This document shows, one piece after another, positions 9,529-18,395 of a stretch of 64,000 nucleotides of DNA; position 1 is the stretch's first letter; each line of letters begins with the position of its first letter. A program made the position numbers and the translations under genes. The notes below the pieces were generated by a model. The model did no database searches. It saw only the letters and a program-made list of their open reading frames with translations, and was not told where the DNA came from. This DNA is from Branchipolynoe longqiensis (Eukaryota; Annelida; Polychaeta; Phyllodocida; Polynoidae), in contig CM059191.1 in NCBI GenBank assembly GCA_030323885.1, forward strand, positions 992,001 to 1,056,000, written 5' to 3'.

Positions 9529-10492
9529 ATAAAGAGGTGAGTGCTGCAGGAGCAGCTCGTATTATCGGGCAGGCAAGGTATGCGTTCACACTAGCTGATT
9601 TCCAGGTACTGGCCTGCATGATTCCCGGAAGTGGCAAGCCTGACAGTTCACAGGCCTGGGCTGCTCCCCGGCAAAGGCTGTGGAGAGTGAACTGCTCCTT
9701 GCTTGGAAACAGCATGGCGGCAGCGGCTCTGAGAGCTTGGAGTAGCGCTCTGGCAGTGAGCGGAATTCCCTTTTGTTGCATCAGGGCAGGTGCATCAGCG
9801 GCAAGCGAGACTGTCCGAGCATATCGCCTCCAGGCAGTCACAGGGCAGCAGTGTGAGTTAGGGATAGATGGCAGAGAGAAACAGAGTGGCACAGCAGAAG
9901 TATTTCTTGTTTTAGAAGACTTAATAGTTACCATCAGGTTAGCATCACGAATTACTACATCACTAAACTTGATTACATGGGGTCCAGGGTCTGAACGTGA
10001 ACGACAGACCAAGTTACTCTGGCGCATTAAGGTCAGGAAACCTATGAGAAGTGCAACAATAACTGCATGAGGAGTCGGGCGCAAAGTGGCCAGGAAATGA
10101 ATAATACGGCTTAATTCTACAGGAGTTATCGGGGGAGCTCTACATACTACATGGGCAGAGGAGTTTATAACTGCTCGCTTCATAATTAGCAACTCATGAG
10201 CATCAAACTGGGGGTGAAGACCCGGACTACCAGACACCCATAGCTTAACGGAACTAAAGTAATTGAACACGGCACCCGGTGACTTAAGAACAGATGCCAG
10301 AAACATAATAAACGAGAGCAAATCATAGACAGAGGGAGCTAACGGGGAAACACCATTGTTAGCACAGAACGAAAAGTATTTAGTAACATGTGCCGCTTTG
10401 TTCTGCCATGTGCGCTGGGCGAGTCCGGACTTGTAGAGCTGAAGCAGGTCGTTGTGATGGCTCACTGAGTACCCTGGAAGATAGATGCACAA
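9521..10492 (-). CDS. Tyrosine recombinase of Ngaro-like element 1 (probably inactive)
   Basis: A 323-codon uninterrupted frame with a tyrosine recombinase fold: N-terminal SAM-like region (RTWQNKAAHVTKYFSF), first catalytic arginine in LIGFLTLMRQSNLV, lysine region TIKSSKTRNTSAVPL, then TLHSLCRGAAQ and STWKSASVNAYL carrying the W and nucleophilic Y. The second-arginine motif, normally HSLRRG in this family, reads HSLCRG: codon TGC at 9671-9673, a CpG-type change from CGC. The enzyme inserts circular cDNA without an integrase. The frame opens on a non-ATG codon; a true start could lie inside or upstream. Intact length with one lost catalytic residue suggests a recently dead copy. Confidence 0.8.
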   Translation of the reverse strand: MCIYLPGYSVSHHNDLLQLYKSGLAQRTWQNKAAHVTKYFSFCANNGVSPLAPSVYDLLSFIMFLASVLKSPGAVFNYFSSVKLWVSGSPGLHPQFDAHELLIMKRAVINSSAHVVCRAPPITPVELSRIIHFLATLRPTPHAVIVALLIGFLTLMRQSNLVCRSRSDPGPHVIKFSDVVIRDANLMVTIKSSKTRNTSAVPLCFSLPSIPNSHCCPVTAWRRYARTVSLAADAPALMQQKGIPLTARALLQALRAAAAMLFPSKEQFTLHSLCRGAAQACELSGLPLPGIMQASTWKSASVNAYLACPIIRAAPAALTSLLA

Positions 10493-10521
10493 ATAAAGCT
10501 ATCTTCCAGTACATGTCATAA

Positions 10522-11316
10522 TTACACATTGAAATCTAAGATATCGAGTGCTAGTGAAGGAACTCGCTCTAGATTACGTGCCAGGCAAAACTTTTCTGCT
10601 TTCAATTTCATTGCAACATTTAAGAGTGAACGACTTAAGGCATCAGCTACTACCAAAGTATTCCCCGCTTTGTACTTAATAATTAGCTCAAAGCTATAGG
10701 CAGCTGACATTAACCACAGTTGCCTGGCACACGCGCATAAGATCCTGTCTCTACCTTTTCCTGCAGACAGGACAGTCTGGGATACTTGATTATCAGTGTT
10801 AACACATATAGAATAGTTGTGAGGAGCCGGGGGAAGCAAGACTGACACTGCATGAACCAAATTGAGCACTTCCAATTGTGCGATCGTTAACTTCCTAGCT
10901 GTTACTGACACCGGTAATTCGGTAGCATAGAACTGGGATGATGAGAACGCTCCCCCTGCAGTGAGCGTAGCATCACATTCTATCAGAAACTCCTTACGAG
11001 GCGCCCCCGGCAGCAGTTGGAGAGCATTATAACTAGTCGCGAACCTCTCAACCCACTCCACATCATCAAGGAGATCCCTTGCGAACACGTGCTGCCCCGA
11101 AAAAGGGGTATTCCTGAGAGCCTCCAGTACCCTGTTAGTAAACCTTACTGCTGGCTTGATACACTTTGCCAGATGCTGGAGCTTCCCAGCCAAGCTCTGG
11201 AGCTGCCTCCTCGAGGCTGTCACCTTCCCTTTCCAGGCCCTTGCCTCTTGCAGAATCTCAGCTAACTTCTTTTTTTCTTCTTTTTTTTTTGTGACAAGTT
11301 TTTTTATTCTGCCCAT
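10522..11316 (-). pseudogene. RNase H (with RT tail) of Ngaro-like element 1, truncated
   Basis: Carries the RNase H carboxylates in order: FLIECDATLTAGGAF, LEVLNLVHAV, ICVNTDNQVSQTVL and VADALSR, preceded by the RT connection region RRQLQSLAGKLQHLAKCI. The catalytic palm of RT (YxDD) is absent. The first 20-odd residues (MGRIKKLVTKKKEEKKK) are translation of a LINE 3' tail and its poly-A, not of the element. The frame is therefore a chimera formed when the LINE inserted, though no stop interrupts it. Confidence 0.78.
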
Positions 11317-11453
11317 AACGTATAAGCTCCCATGAGGGTGCTTGTTTTCAACGCTGGACAGCTGTGATACTGGGTTGGTTTGGTCGCACTAGGAGTCTTT
11401 ATCTGATCTTTCTCGGGCCAACCTTTGCGGTTTTGGGTGTTAGTTTCTATATG
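11290..11453 (-). mobile_element. 3' end of LINE B, separated from its body by Ngaro element 2
   Basis: Read on the - strand it gives CAGCGTTGAAAACAAG, a hairpin AAGCACCCTCATGGGAGCTT (11324-11343), ACGTTATGGGCAGAATAAA and an A-rich run. It resembles the tail of the + strand LINE copy at 50083-50130. The LINE body resumes at 16358. Confidence 0.72.
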
Positions 11454-11541
11454 AATTCACTACAGCAGGGAAGGTAGACACAACACGAGTTGGGCTGAGA
11501 TCTATTTTATTAGTTCTCTGGTGGGGACTGATAAATATGCC
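11454..11541. repeat. Element 2 terminal repeat B2
   Basis: Starts AATTCACTACAGCAGGGAAG and ends GATAAATATGCC. Pairs with B1 at 11737-11824. Confidence 0.93.
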
Positions 11542-11550
11542 CACCTACAA

Positions 11551-11735
11551 AAATTAAATTGTGATAGAAGTGACACTATTTTCCGGCGCTGGCAGGTGGC
11601 GCCCCAATCGCGCGCCCCACCGGGGTTGGTGCGCGACTCCAAATAACATAATTCGATAAATAATAATACATACATATAGAATAAACCTTGTACATGCTCC
11701 GTATTTATATTATTATAATACATTATAATTCACAT
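11551..11735. repeat. Element 2 internal-terminal repeat A2
   Basis: Contains GTGATAGAAGTGACACTATT, GGCGCTGGCAGGTGGCGCCC and CTTGTACATGCTCCGTATTT. Pairs with A1 at 16169-16357. Confidence 0.93.
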
Positions 11736-11736
11736 A

Positions 11737-11824
11737 AATTCACTACGGCAGGGAAGGTAGACACAACACGAGTTGGGCTGAGATCTATTTTATTAGTTCT
11801 CTGGCGGGGACTGATAAATATGCC
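11737..11824. repeat. Element 2 repeat B1
   Basis: Near-identical to B2: CACTACGGCAGGGAAGG here, CACTACAGCAGGGAAGG in B2. It abuts A2 directly, giving the B1-A2-B2 end. Confidence 0.93.
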
Positions 11825-11854
11825 AAAGACCGGAGGTATCTCCAACCCAACTCA

Positions 11855-12775
11855 CTAACCTTCCGTCGCCAACCTGGCTGCCACTCTCATATCGTCCATT
11901 ATCCGAACCGACAAGGGGGTTTTTAGATACTGAAAGACCGAATCACTTGTCCAGTCCCCCCTGGTATGAATCTCCTCCATCGAGGCTCCACACATTGCCA
12001 GATACGTGCATCCACCTCTCCGTAGAGAGTGTGAAGACAGCAATTCTACCTTAAGTCCTACTCGACCTGCAAACAACCTTAATGTCGATTGGTAGATCTC
12101 ATATGTGAGAGGTGAATTATCTCCTGCATCATTCGGTAGCAAGAATGCAAAATCATCACAGGCGGCCGGCCGTTCAGCAAAATGCTTTTCAGTCCAGTGG
12201 ACTGCGCATAACTCTACCTCTGGACAACGCGCTATCGGTATGACTAACGATCGCTCCCCAAATTGTATAGTCTTAGACTTCCGAATTTTTAATACCATCC
12301 CCCAAGGATAGAACTTAAAGTCCCCTCGACGCATCATAGCCTCAGAGAAAGTAACATTCGATTTTCTTAATAGTCCCCTGAAACTACAAAGAACGGCCGC
12401 CCGCCAAGCGGTATGTCCCGAATTATTGGATAACAATGAGAAGATGCACCTTAACATATTAGGAAGCAATGGCATCGTTTGCTTAGGAGTATCTCCCAGC
12501 TCCCTCCGAATTCCCCGTAAGGTAGAGGCAATCACAAAATCTGAATAATCTATCTGTACAGACCCATGTTCTTTAAGGAAATGGTTAAGAGCACTTAAAT
12601 AATTAATAATTGATGAATACTTCATTGTTCTTGCTAACCAAGTAGCATATAATGCTACCTGTAACGCATCGCATGGGATAGGCGTATGAGTTTCAGAAAA
12701 TTCATCTATAAAAGACAAATACTTATTAATCTGGACTGCCCTCGTAGTCTGCGAATTTGGGGCGTAGTATTTCAT
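11855..12775 (-). CDS. Tyrosine recombinase of Ngaro element 2
   Basis: A 306-codon frame from a genuine ATG (12775). N-terminal DNA-binding region includes YSSIINYLSALNHFLKEHG. Catalytic landmarks are all present: SFRGLLRKSNV (Arg I), IRKSKTIQFGERSLVIPI (Lys strand), SSHSLRRGGCTYLA (His and Arg II) and TRGDWTSDSVFQYL (Trp and nucleophilic Tyr). It would integrate the circular cDNA of the element. Unlike the recombinase of element 1, every catalytic position reads as expected, so this frame could still be functional. Its stop lies just inside the coding side of B1. Confidence 0.9.
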   Translation of the reverse strand: MKYYAPNSQTTRAVQINKYLSFIDEFSETHTPIPCDALQVALYATWLARTMKYSSIINYLSALNHFLKEHGSVQIDYSDFVIASTLRGIRRELGDTPKQTMPLLPNMLRCIFSLLSNNSGHTAWRAAVLCSFRGLLRKSNVTFSEAMMRRGDFKFYPWGMVLKIRKSKTIQFGERSLVIPIARCPEVELCAVHWTEKHFAERPAACDDFAFLLPNDAGDNSPLTYEIYQSTLRLFAGRVGLKVELLSSHSLRRGGCTYLAMCGASMEEIHTRGDWTSDSVFQYLKTPLSVRIMDDMRVAARLATEG

Positions 12776-12798
12776 CTGAAACTCCTTCTGTTCTGCTG

Positions 12799-13341
12799 TT
12801 AGTCTACCGATTTCTGTAAAGAGAAGGGTTGTTCAAATAAACTAGTACAAAATAGGTGTTTTCCGCAATCCGCTTTATATATAGCTTCCTGCATCTTTTT
12901 ATCTTCTAACCTACTTAATGCGTCCGATACTACATTGGCCTCCGTGCTAATGTGCACCGCTGTGAATACAAAATTATATTTGATAGATAACCAAAACATA
13001 CGTCTTAAATAGTGCATAGCCAATTTACATTTCGACCTGCCCGTGGCTAATGCCGATTCTACAGTTGTACTGTCCGTAACCATTACTATGGATGACCCTT
13101 GCCAAGTAGGACCCCACCTTTTTACAGCAGCATAAATCGCACCCATCTCTTGAGCATTAATGTGAGCCGACCTCAAGTTATCATCGGGCTGGTCATAGTG
13201 GTGACCCACCACTGAATGAAGGCACTTCTCCATCTGCTTGTTGAAACAACCCACCAGCCAGTCATTCCTATGCAAAGCCCCGTACCCCCACTTACTAGCA
13301 TCACTATAAGTAGATTTTACTGCCGCAAATTTGCCGAGCAT
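12799..13341 (-). CDS. RNase H domain of Ngaro element 2 polyprotein
   Basis: Has the four carboxylates in order: STYSDASKWGYGAL, INAQEMGAIYAAVKRW, IVMVTDSTTVESAL and VVSDALSRLEDKK. It would degrade the RNA of the RNA/DNA hybrid. The ATG at 13341 follows directly on a TAA (13344-13342) in the same frame as the reverse transcriptase. The natural polyprotein is therefore cut by one in-frame stop here, or translation re-initiates. Confidence 0.85.
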   Translation of the reverse strand: MLGKFAAVKSTYSDASKWGYGALHRNDWLVGCFNKQMEKCLHSVVGHHYDQPDDNLRSAHINAQEMGAIYAAVKRWGPTWQGSSIVMVTDSTTVESALATGRSKCKLAMHYLRRMFWLSIKYNFVFTAVHISTEANVVSDALSRLEDKKMQEAIYKADCGKHLFCTSLFEQPFSLQKSVD

Positions 13342-14150
13342 TTATGCTTTACCATTAAATTTGTGTGCAAATTGGATCCACCACTGGATGTCCTCCCTAA
13401 AGCCAGCATTTAATCTAACTTTATAGTATGGCCGAGACACTGATCCCATCATGTCGTAGACTCTCCGTGAAAATGTTCGCCCACCACGCACTACTTTGGC
13501 GCAGTGGGCTAACAGTACGCCCAACTTCTCCAATTCCTTCCTCGTTGCTTTCTGCTTCCCTCTAAACTCCAGCAAGTTATTTCTTAGCTTTCCCAGTTTT
13601 TCAGCGGGAAGAGTTAGCTCCAGCTGTACCGAGTCGATTAATATCCCGAGGAATTTTATTTTAGTGTTGGGACTAGTTAGCTTATTAAAGCTTATGTGAA
13701 ATCCTAGTCGGCGCAGGATAGCAATTAACTTATTCTGCTGTTCTGCAGCGCTTTCAAAAGATGGGGATACTACACAGAAATCATCTAGATAATTTATTAC
13801 TCTGTCTAATCCCTCCCTATTTGCACACCTCACAATGAAATCCGACAACTTCGAGAAGACAAAAGGGCTTGAAGAAAGTCCCATGCAGAGTCTGTTATCT
13901 AGCATGTAAACTGGTCCATCCCCCTCTCCGTCTTCAAAGTCCCACACTAAACCTTGCCTCGGCCTATCAGTCGGGTGTATTGGAACAGCTCGATATGCAT
14001 CTTTTAGATCTACTGTAGAAAAATAGTCTCCATAATTCATGTGCTCTACTACATCGTCAATACTTTTATAACTAAATTTTAAAGCAACTTTATCTGTGTA
14101 TTTATTTACTGCTTTTCCTCTCGGCCTACTGCAGTCTACTATCCCTCTTC
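13342..14150 (-). pseudogene. Reverse transcriptase of Ngaro element 2
   Basis: Open from about 14150 to the TAA at 13342, with its first ATG at 14040. Shows IVDCSRPRGKAVN, FSTVDLKDAYRAVPIHP, NRLCMGLSSSPFVFSKL and the active-site VINYLDDFCVVS, then GFHISFNKLTSPNTKIKFLG and the thumb/connection. Upstream, a run of ten G on the - strand (plus strand about 14151-14160) throws the frame off relative to the preceding ORF. The RT thus lacks a normal connection to its 5' coding part, and its 3' end carries the TAA before RNase H. Confidence 0.85.
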
Positions 14151-15052
14151 CCCCCCCCCTTCCTTAGGGTTACAGAAAATATTATGAACGCACTGGGGGG
14201 TGCGACTGCTCCGAGTGATCATATTCTGGTTCAATTCCGACAAGAGTTTTTGGGTTATAATGTCCCTATACAATTTAGTGCGAATTTTCTTAAACGCAGT
14301 ATCATACTCTGTCGTACAGTCACTATTAGTGACGTGGAAGCCAAAAACTACGCCCCACAAGATATACACCCAATCTGGGTCAGAATCTCCCCGAAGGAAC
14401 AACTCACTTATAAAACGACAAGGTAGTAACTGCATTCGGTTACCGGATATTTTATGAACACAATTGCATGTACCGTTAACACAATCACTTGTAACTCTAA
14501 GTATTGTTAGCTCACTCTGCTGGTTTTCTCTAAATGGAAATCCCAACAGTAGTCTTCTCCTTTCAAAGTCTCAACGTAAAAACTGTCGTCCTTACTACCA
14601 TTATCGTTATTAATCCAATCCTGCCTTATTTTGTTAACTTGGCTTTTGCGTTTAGTCTCACCTGCTTCAGCAATATCCACACTCATTTGAGACCCTATCT
14701 GCGTATTCAAAGCACTCGCAACTGTTAACACCTTCTTATCAATTGAGTTTGAATTGCTAACTTGGCCCACATACTTTGGTTCCGCCTGAGGCTCGCATAA
14801 TACATGCTTAATCCCCCCCTTAGAAATGTCATTAACACCACCAGCGGATAACAATTGCCCTACTGGCCTAGCACATGTAGCATTCTTAATCTCACTCATT
14901 GAGCGTGTCCCATTAGGCGAAGGATTATCTTTCAATTTGAGACCAGTATTATGGTGTGCCAAGTGTAACTTTTCCGCCGTACTGCGCAATATGCTATCCT
15001 CACACACAAAAATACCGGCACTAACATAATTTATATCTAACTTGTCATGCAA
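14139..15052 (-). pseudogene. Pre-RT region of Ngaro element 2, frame-broken
   Basis: Two overlapping frames, 15052-14507 and 14546-14139, together carry cysteine-containing segments (CVNGTCNCVHKISGN) and FLRGDSDPDWVYILWGVVFG, a stretch usually found just upstream of RT in Ngaro-like elements. A shift near 14510-14546 and another at the G-run near 14155 break continuity. The first part (HDKLDINYVSAGIF) has no recognisable domain; it may include a protease-like or linker region. Confidence 0.65.
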
Positions 15053-15100
15053 TTGAGCTTCCTTTTTATTGGAGTTAACGTTTTTAAATTTTTTAGCATG

Positions 15101-16114
15101 TCAGTCCTTTGTGCAATTAATCTTTTTATGACTTCTACTGCCACACTTCAAACACCAATGGCCGAAATTACAATTCTCGTCTGTTCTACTGCATCCCCCC
15201 TCCTTGTTCCACCTGTAACAACCCGGCTTGCCCTCTTTGGTGTATGTATTAGATTTGCGGAAACTGTTCACCGACTTCTGTGGCCGCATATTATGCATGC
15301 CATAATGAAACATTCCCATAACGGTGTTACTACTCCCAAAAGCTGCAAATCCTTCTACTTCGGCTAGCTTCCTTACGTCCTTGTCATATTCGACATGAGT
15401 CGAATCATGAAAGTCGTTCTGTCTCGCTCTGGATGACATGAAGCAAATGTGTTCAAGGAATGCCCGGAGGTCTTTAACTGTGACCCCTTGTATATGCAAA
15501 ACCCATCGTATAGAGGCTGTAACCAGTTCATAGCAGTTCATTTTCTTTAAATCTTTTCCAAGAACAGCATACCTCCTCAGACTCCACTTACTTCGTAGCC
15601 GTCGCGTACTGCTGCTGCTCCTGCTCCTGGAGTCTGAGGGGGTCTGTCGACGCCTTCTTGTTCGCGATCTGTGCCGCGGCTTCACTACCCCGTAGCTGGA
15701 GTATTCGTCCTTGCTCGCGCCCGCCGGCACCGCCGCTGCACCGGTGGTCGCTGCCGTCGGCCATTCGTCCTTCACCGGCGTCGTGCCGCGACTCCGCCCG
15801 TCACCGCTTGTCTGTAGGCGTCCTTGCCGTTTCGTATTCATATCGTCTCTTCGCTCTTGCAGCTCCGCTATTCTCTCCTCCAGCTCCATTTCTTTAATTT
15901 CTTTCGTCAGGGACGTCTCCTGTTCCTCTAGCGTGAGTGACGACAATCTATCACACAATTCTGGCGAACTTTCTCGCGAATCTACTTTTGGCACATCCAT
16001 AGCTTGTCTCGTCGACCTTGTTACTCTTGCCGACACAAGTTTCTTTCCTTTCTTTCCTTTTTTCTTCTTACACTTATCTGCTTTGTGCGAGGTGCCGCAC
16101 ATATCGCAGTACAT
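15101..16114 (-). CDS. Gag-like protein of Ngaro element 2
   Basis: About 337 codons from ATG 16114; the frame stays open further upstream without an ATG. N-terminal zinc knuckle CDMCGTSHKADKC is followed by a lysine-rich run, a charged helix (LEEQETSLTKEIKEMELEER), an arginine/serine-rich stretch (HRSRTRRRRQTPSDSRSRS), then a conserved-looking middle (TASIRWVLHIQGVTVKDLRA). The C-terminus has a CCCH-type finger (CYRWNKEGGC...CNFGH) and a knuckle CLKCGSRSHKKINC. Presumed to bind the element RNA. Zinc knuckles at both ends are unusual but fit a gag role. Confidence 0.75.
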   Translation of the reverse strand: MYCDMCGTSHKADKCKKKKGKKGKKLVSARVTRSTRQAMDVPKVDSRESSPELCDRLSSLTLEEQETSLTKEIKEMELEERIAELQERRDDMNTKRQGRLQTSGDGRSRGTTPVKDEWPTAATTGAAAVPAGASKDEYSSYGVVKPRHRSRTRRRRQTPSDSRSRSSSSTRRLRSKWSLRRYAVLGKDLKKMNCYELVTASIRWVLHIQGVTVKDLRAFLEHICFMSSRARQNDFHDSTHVEYDKDVRKLAEVEGFAAFGSSNTVMGMFHYGMHNMRPQKSVNSFRKSNTYTKEGKPGCYRWNKEGGCSRTDENCNFGHWCLKCGSRSHKKINCTKD

Positions 16115-16168
16115 GATCTCGTAGTGGCCTGTGCATGTGCCTGCCCTCTGCAGCACACGTCCGCCGTC

Positions 16169-16357
16169 AAATTAAATTGTGATAGAAGTGACACTATTTT
16201 ACGGCGCTGGCAGGTGGCGCCCCAATTGCGCGCCCCACCGGGGTTGGTGCGCGACTCCAAATAACATAATTCGATAAATAATAATACATACATACATATA
16301 GAATAAACCTTGTACATGCTCCGTATTTATATTATTATAATACATTATAATTCACAT
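16169..16357. repeat. Element 2 terminal repeat A1
   Basis: The 5' terminus of the - strand element. Equals A2 except for an additional CATA unit and a few changes (TTTTACGGCG versus TTTTCCGGCG). Confidence 0.93.
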
Positions 16358-16557
16358 TAGTTTTTTTTTAATTTTCAAGTTTTTTCCTATGCTAGCCTAC
16401 TATGTACATCTACGCAGATGACATACAGGCCTGTGGCAGCATCCTTTCACCCATGCCCTGTCCTTAGATAGTACACCAGTGTGCCAGAACACCCCTGGAC
16501 CCTTCAGGACTGCGACTAGGTGGGATGACTGTGTTGTATGGTTAGCCATTTTGTATT

Positions 16558-17191
16558 TCAGGGTGATTCGGATGCATGACCGTGGCCTGCCTGGTTCTGC
16601 TTTGGTTTGTGCCAGTACACATACCCAGACGGACTGCGCCCTATGGTGATAGTCATTTCGAATTCCTTGGTACTTAGTGGAGGGCTAGTTTCCGTATTTG
16701 TAATATCTACCATCTTTTCTGGCCGGTCTTTTGCTTTTTGTGCCAGAACACAGCAAGCAGTGACTGCGCCCAAGATCAGGTGAGATATTGTTTCTTCAGT
16801 AGGTGGTTGTGTATTATGTTTTCTTTGCGGACCTTTTATAGTGGTCCATGCTTTCGATTGCCCGTTGTTGTGTGGGTTGATTATTCCAGGCATGTGCCGC
16901 CATGGCCAGTACACTTCTCGCATAAATTTTGGTGTTACTTATTGCTGTCAGTAGCACTGGGGCTGCCATTTGCCTGGTGTCCCTACGGGGGGTTGCTGTG
17001 TAGCCTGGTTTTGTGGTGTAATTGTGTGCCAGTATTTTGAGGTGCGTTTCCCTTCTACTCGCTAGTAGTGTTGCATTGCATTTTTTGTGTAATTCGATTG
17101 GGGGATATCTTTTGTTCACCTGAAGGCATACTTTGAGGGCTCTATTTTGTAGCACCTGTAGTTTGTTTAATAGTTTTGTATTTCCTCCCAT
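16558..17191 (-). pseudogene. LINE B RT C-terminal region, broken
   Basis: Frame 17191-16814 reads NKLQVLQNRALKVCLQVNKR then LAMAAHAWNNQPTQQR, matching the C-terminal thumb region of the + strand copy at 49.4-49.7 kb ([26 protein letters not shown]). The segment joining it to the RT core is largely missing: between 17262 and 17191 about 70 bases replace what is roughly 220 bases in the other copy. Downstream, 16923-16558 is 3' UTR with fortuitous open frames. Confidence 0.75.
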
Positions 17192-17261
17192 GTATACTAC
17201 ATCGCCATAGTGAAAGTAGGGGAGGATCAGCCTTAGCTATATTTTAAATAGCCAAAGCTTA

Positions 17262-18395
17262 TCAGTCATGAACTATCTCAGTTAGCCTGGTACCAAATAG
17301 TACTGATTTTGACTTGCTGTTGTTTATGGTTATCCTATTTAGTTGGCACCACTCGATTAGTTTTGTTAGTGTTAGATTCAGTTTCATTTCTATTTCTTCG
17401 GTTGTTTTGCCTGCAGCATATACCACAGTGTCATCTGCATATAGTTGGATGTTTTCAATTTCTAGCCAGTTGCTTAGATCGTTAATATATATGAGGAAGA
17501 GAAGTGGCCCCAGGACTGACCCTTGGGGTACTCCGCAAGTTATCTTTTCCTCATTGGATATGGATCCATTTACTGTGGTGCATTGCTTTCTGTTTTCTAG
17601 ATAGCTCACTAGCCATTTTCCTGTTACTCCCGTTATTCCCATTTGGGTTAGTTTGCTCCTTAGGATAGGGTGGTCCACTGTGTCAAACGCTTTGCTGAAG
17701 TCTATGAACGCTGCACCCACTAGGTTCTTTTTATTGATACTGTTTGCAATATCAGTTCTTAAGTTAGCAATTGTTTTTATTGTCGAGTGGTATTTTCTGA
17801 AACCGCCCTGTTTACTGTTTAATATTTTGTGTTCGTTTAGGTGGTCCATAATATGTCTATGCATTATTTTTTCAATTAGTTTACCAGGCAGTGGGAGTAT
17901 GGAGATCGGTCTATAGTTTCCCAGTACCTGTTTATCCCCTCCTTTGTGGAGCGGTGTTACTTTGGCTAGTTTCCAGCAGTCCACATAAGTACCTTCTGTG
18001 AACGATTTTTTGTATAGCTCACATATAACATCTGGGATGCATCCGAATGCATCTTTCAATACTATACTCGAGGTATTTTCAATGCCCGAAGGCTTGTTGC
18101 AATCAATTGATTTTATGAGCTCACTTATCTCTTTTATTGTGGTTGTGCAATCTCCAATGTCTGTATTTAATTGTTGCGCTTTCCTGGTCCAGTTTGTGTT
18201 GAATTGTTTGGATAGTTTATTGCCTATGGTTGAAAAATGTTTGTTCATTATATTAGCAGTATCGTTGTTGCTGATTTCCACCCCCTCGTTGTTGTAAAGG
18301 GTAATCCATTCTTTATTTTTATTATTTGGTATTAGTATTTTCACATTGTTCCAGAATTTGTGAGTTTTTTCCCCATTGCTGGTCTTGTTTGACAA
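17262..18395 (-). pseudogene. LINE B reverse transcriptase core
   Basis: Open frame of 377 codons with RT blocks: [78 protein letters not shown] and active-site LYADDTVVYAAG. It lacks its own ATG at the 5' end. It overlaps the endonuclease frame by about 70 bases in another frame, so one frameshift near 18330-18395 separates EN from RT. The 3' stop at 17262 falls before the thumb, next to a deletion. ORF2 is therefore non-functional as one polypeptide. Confidence 0.88.

Larger units (their letters stand above)
8918..11290 (-). mobile_element. Ngaro/DIRS-type retrotransposon, 3' part (older copy)
   Basis: From its right side this holds a truncated RT-end/RNase H frame, a tyrosine recombinase frame and, at the left, a 3' terminus of two near-identical 229-bp repeats (B1 9300-9528; B2 8918-9146) separated by 153 bp (A2 9147-9299). 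That is the B1-A2-B2 end of split-direct-repeat elements. The RT core, gag and A1 are missing: at about 11290 the sequence changes to the poly-A end of a LINE 3' tail. Any 5' remainder would lie beyond the LINE, in or past the gap. Confidence 0.8.
11454..16357 (-). mobile_element. Ngaro/DIRS-type retrotransposon, structurally complete (element 2)
   Basis: Split direct repeats are complete. From the 5' end on the - strand: A1 16169-16357, coding region, B1 11737-11824, A2 11551-11735, B2 11454-11541. B1 and B2 (88 bp each) match with one or two changes. A1 and A2 match apart from a 4-bp CATA slip and a few substitutions. The order of frames is gag-like, pre-RT, RT, RNase H, tyrosine recombinase. 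No target duplication is expected, because recombinase-mediated insertion leaves none. A frameshift and an in-frame stop make autonomy doubtful. It lies inside the 3' UTR of LINE B. Confidence 0.88.

Noticed and set aside
9521..12775. Phage or bacterial integrases
   Set aside because: The tyrosine recombinases sit next to RT/RNase H and split direct repeats, so they belong to Ngaro/DIRS-type retrotransposons.
16405..16450. RT active-site fragment (YIYADDIQ on the + strand)
   Set aside because: It lies in LINE B 3' UTR read backwards, has no neighbouring RT blocks and matches by chance over eight residues.
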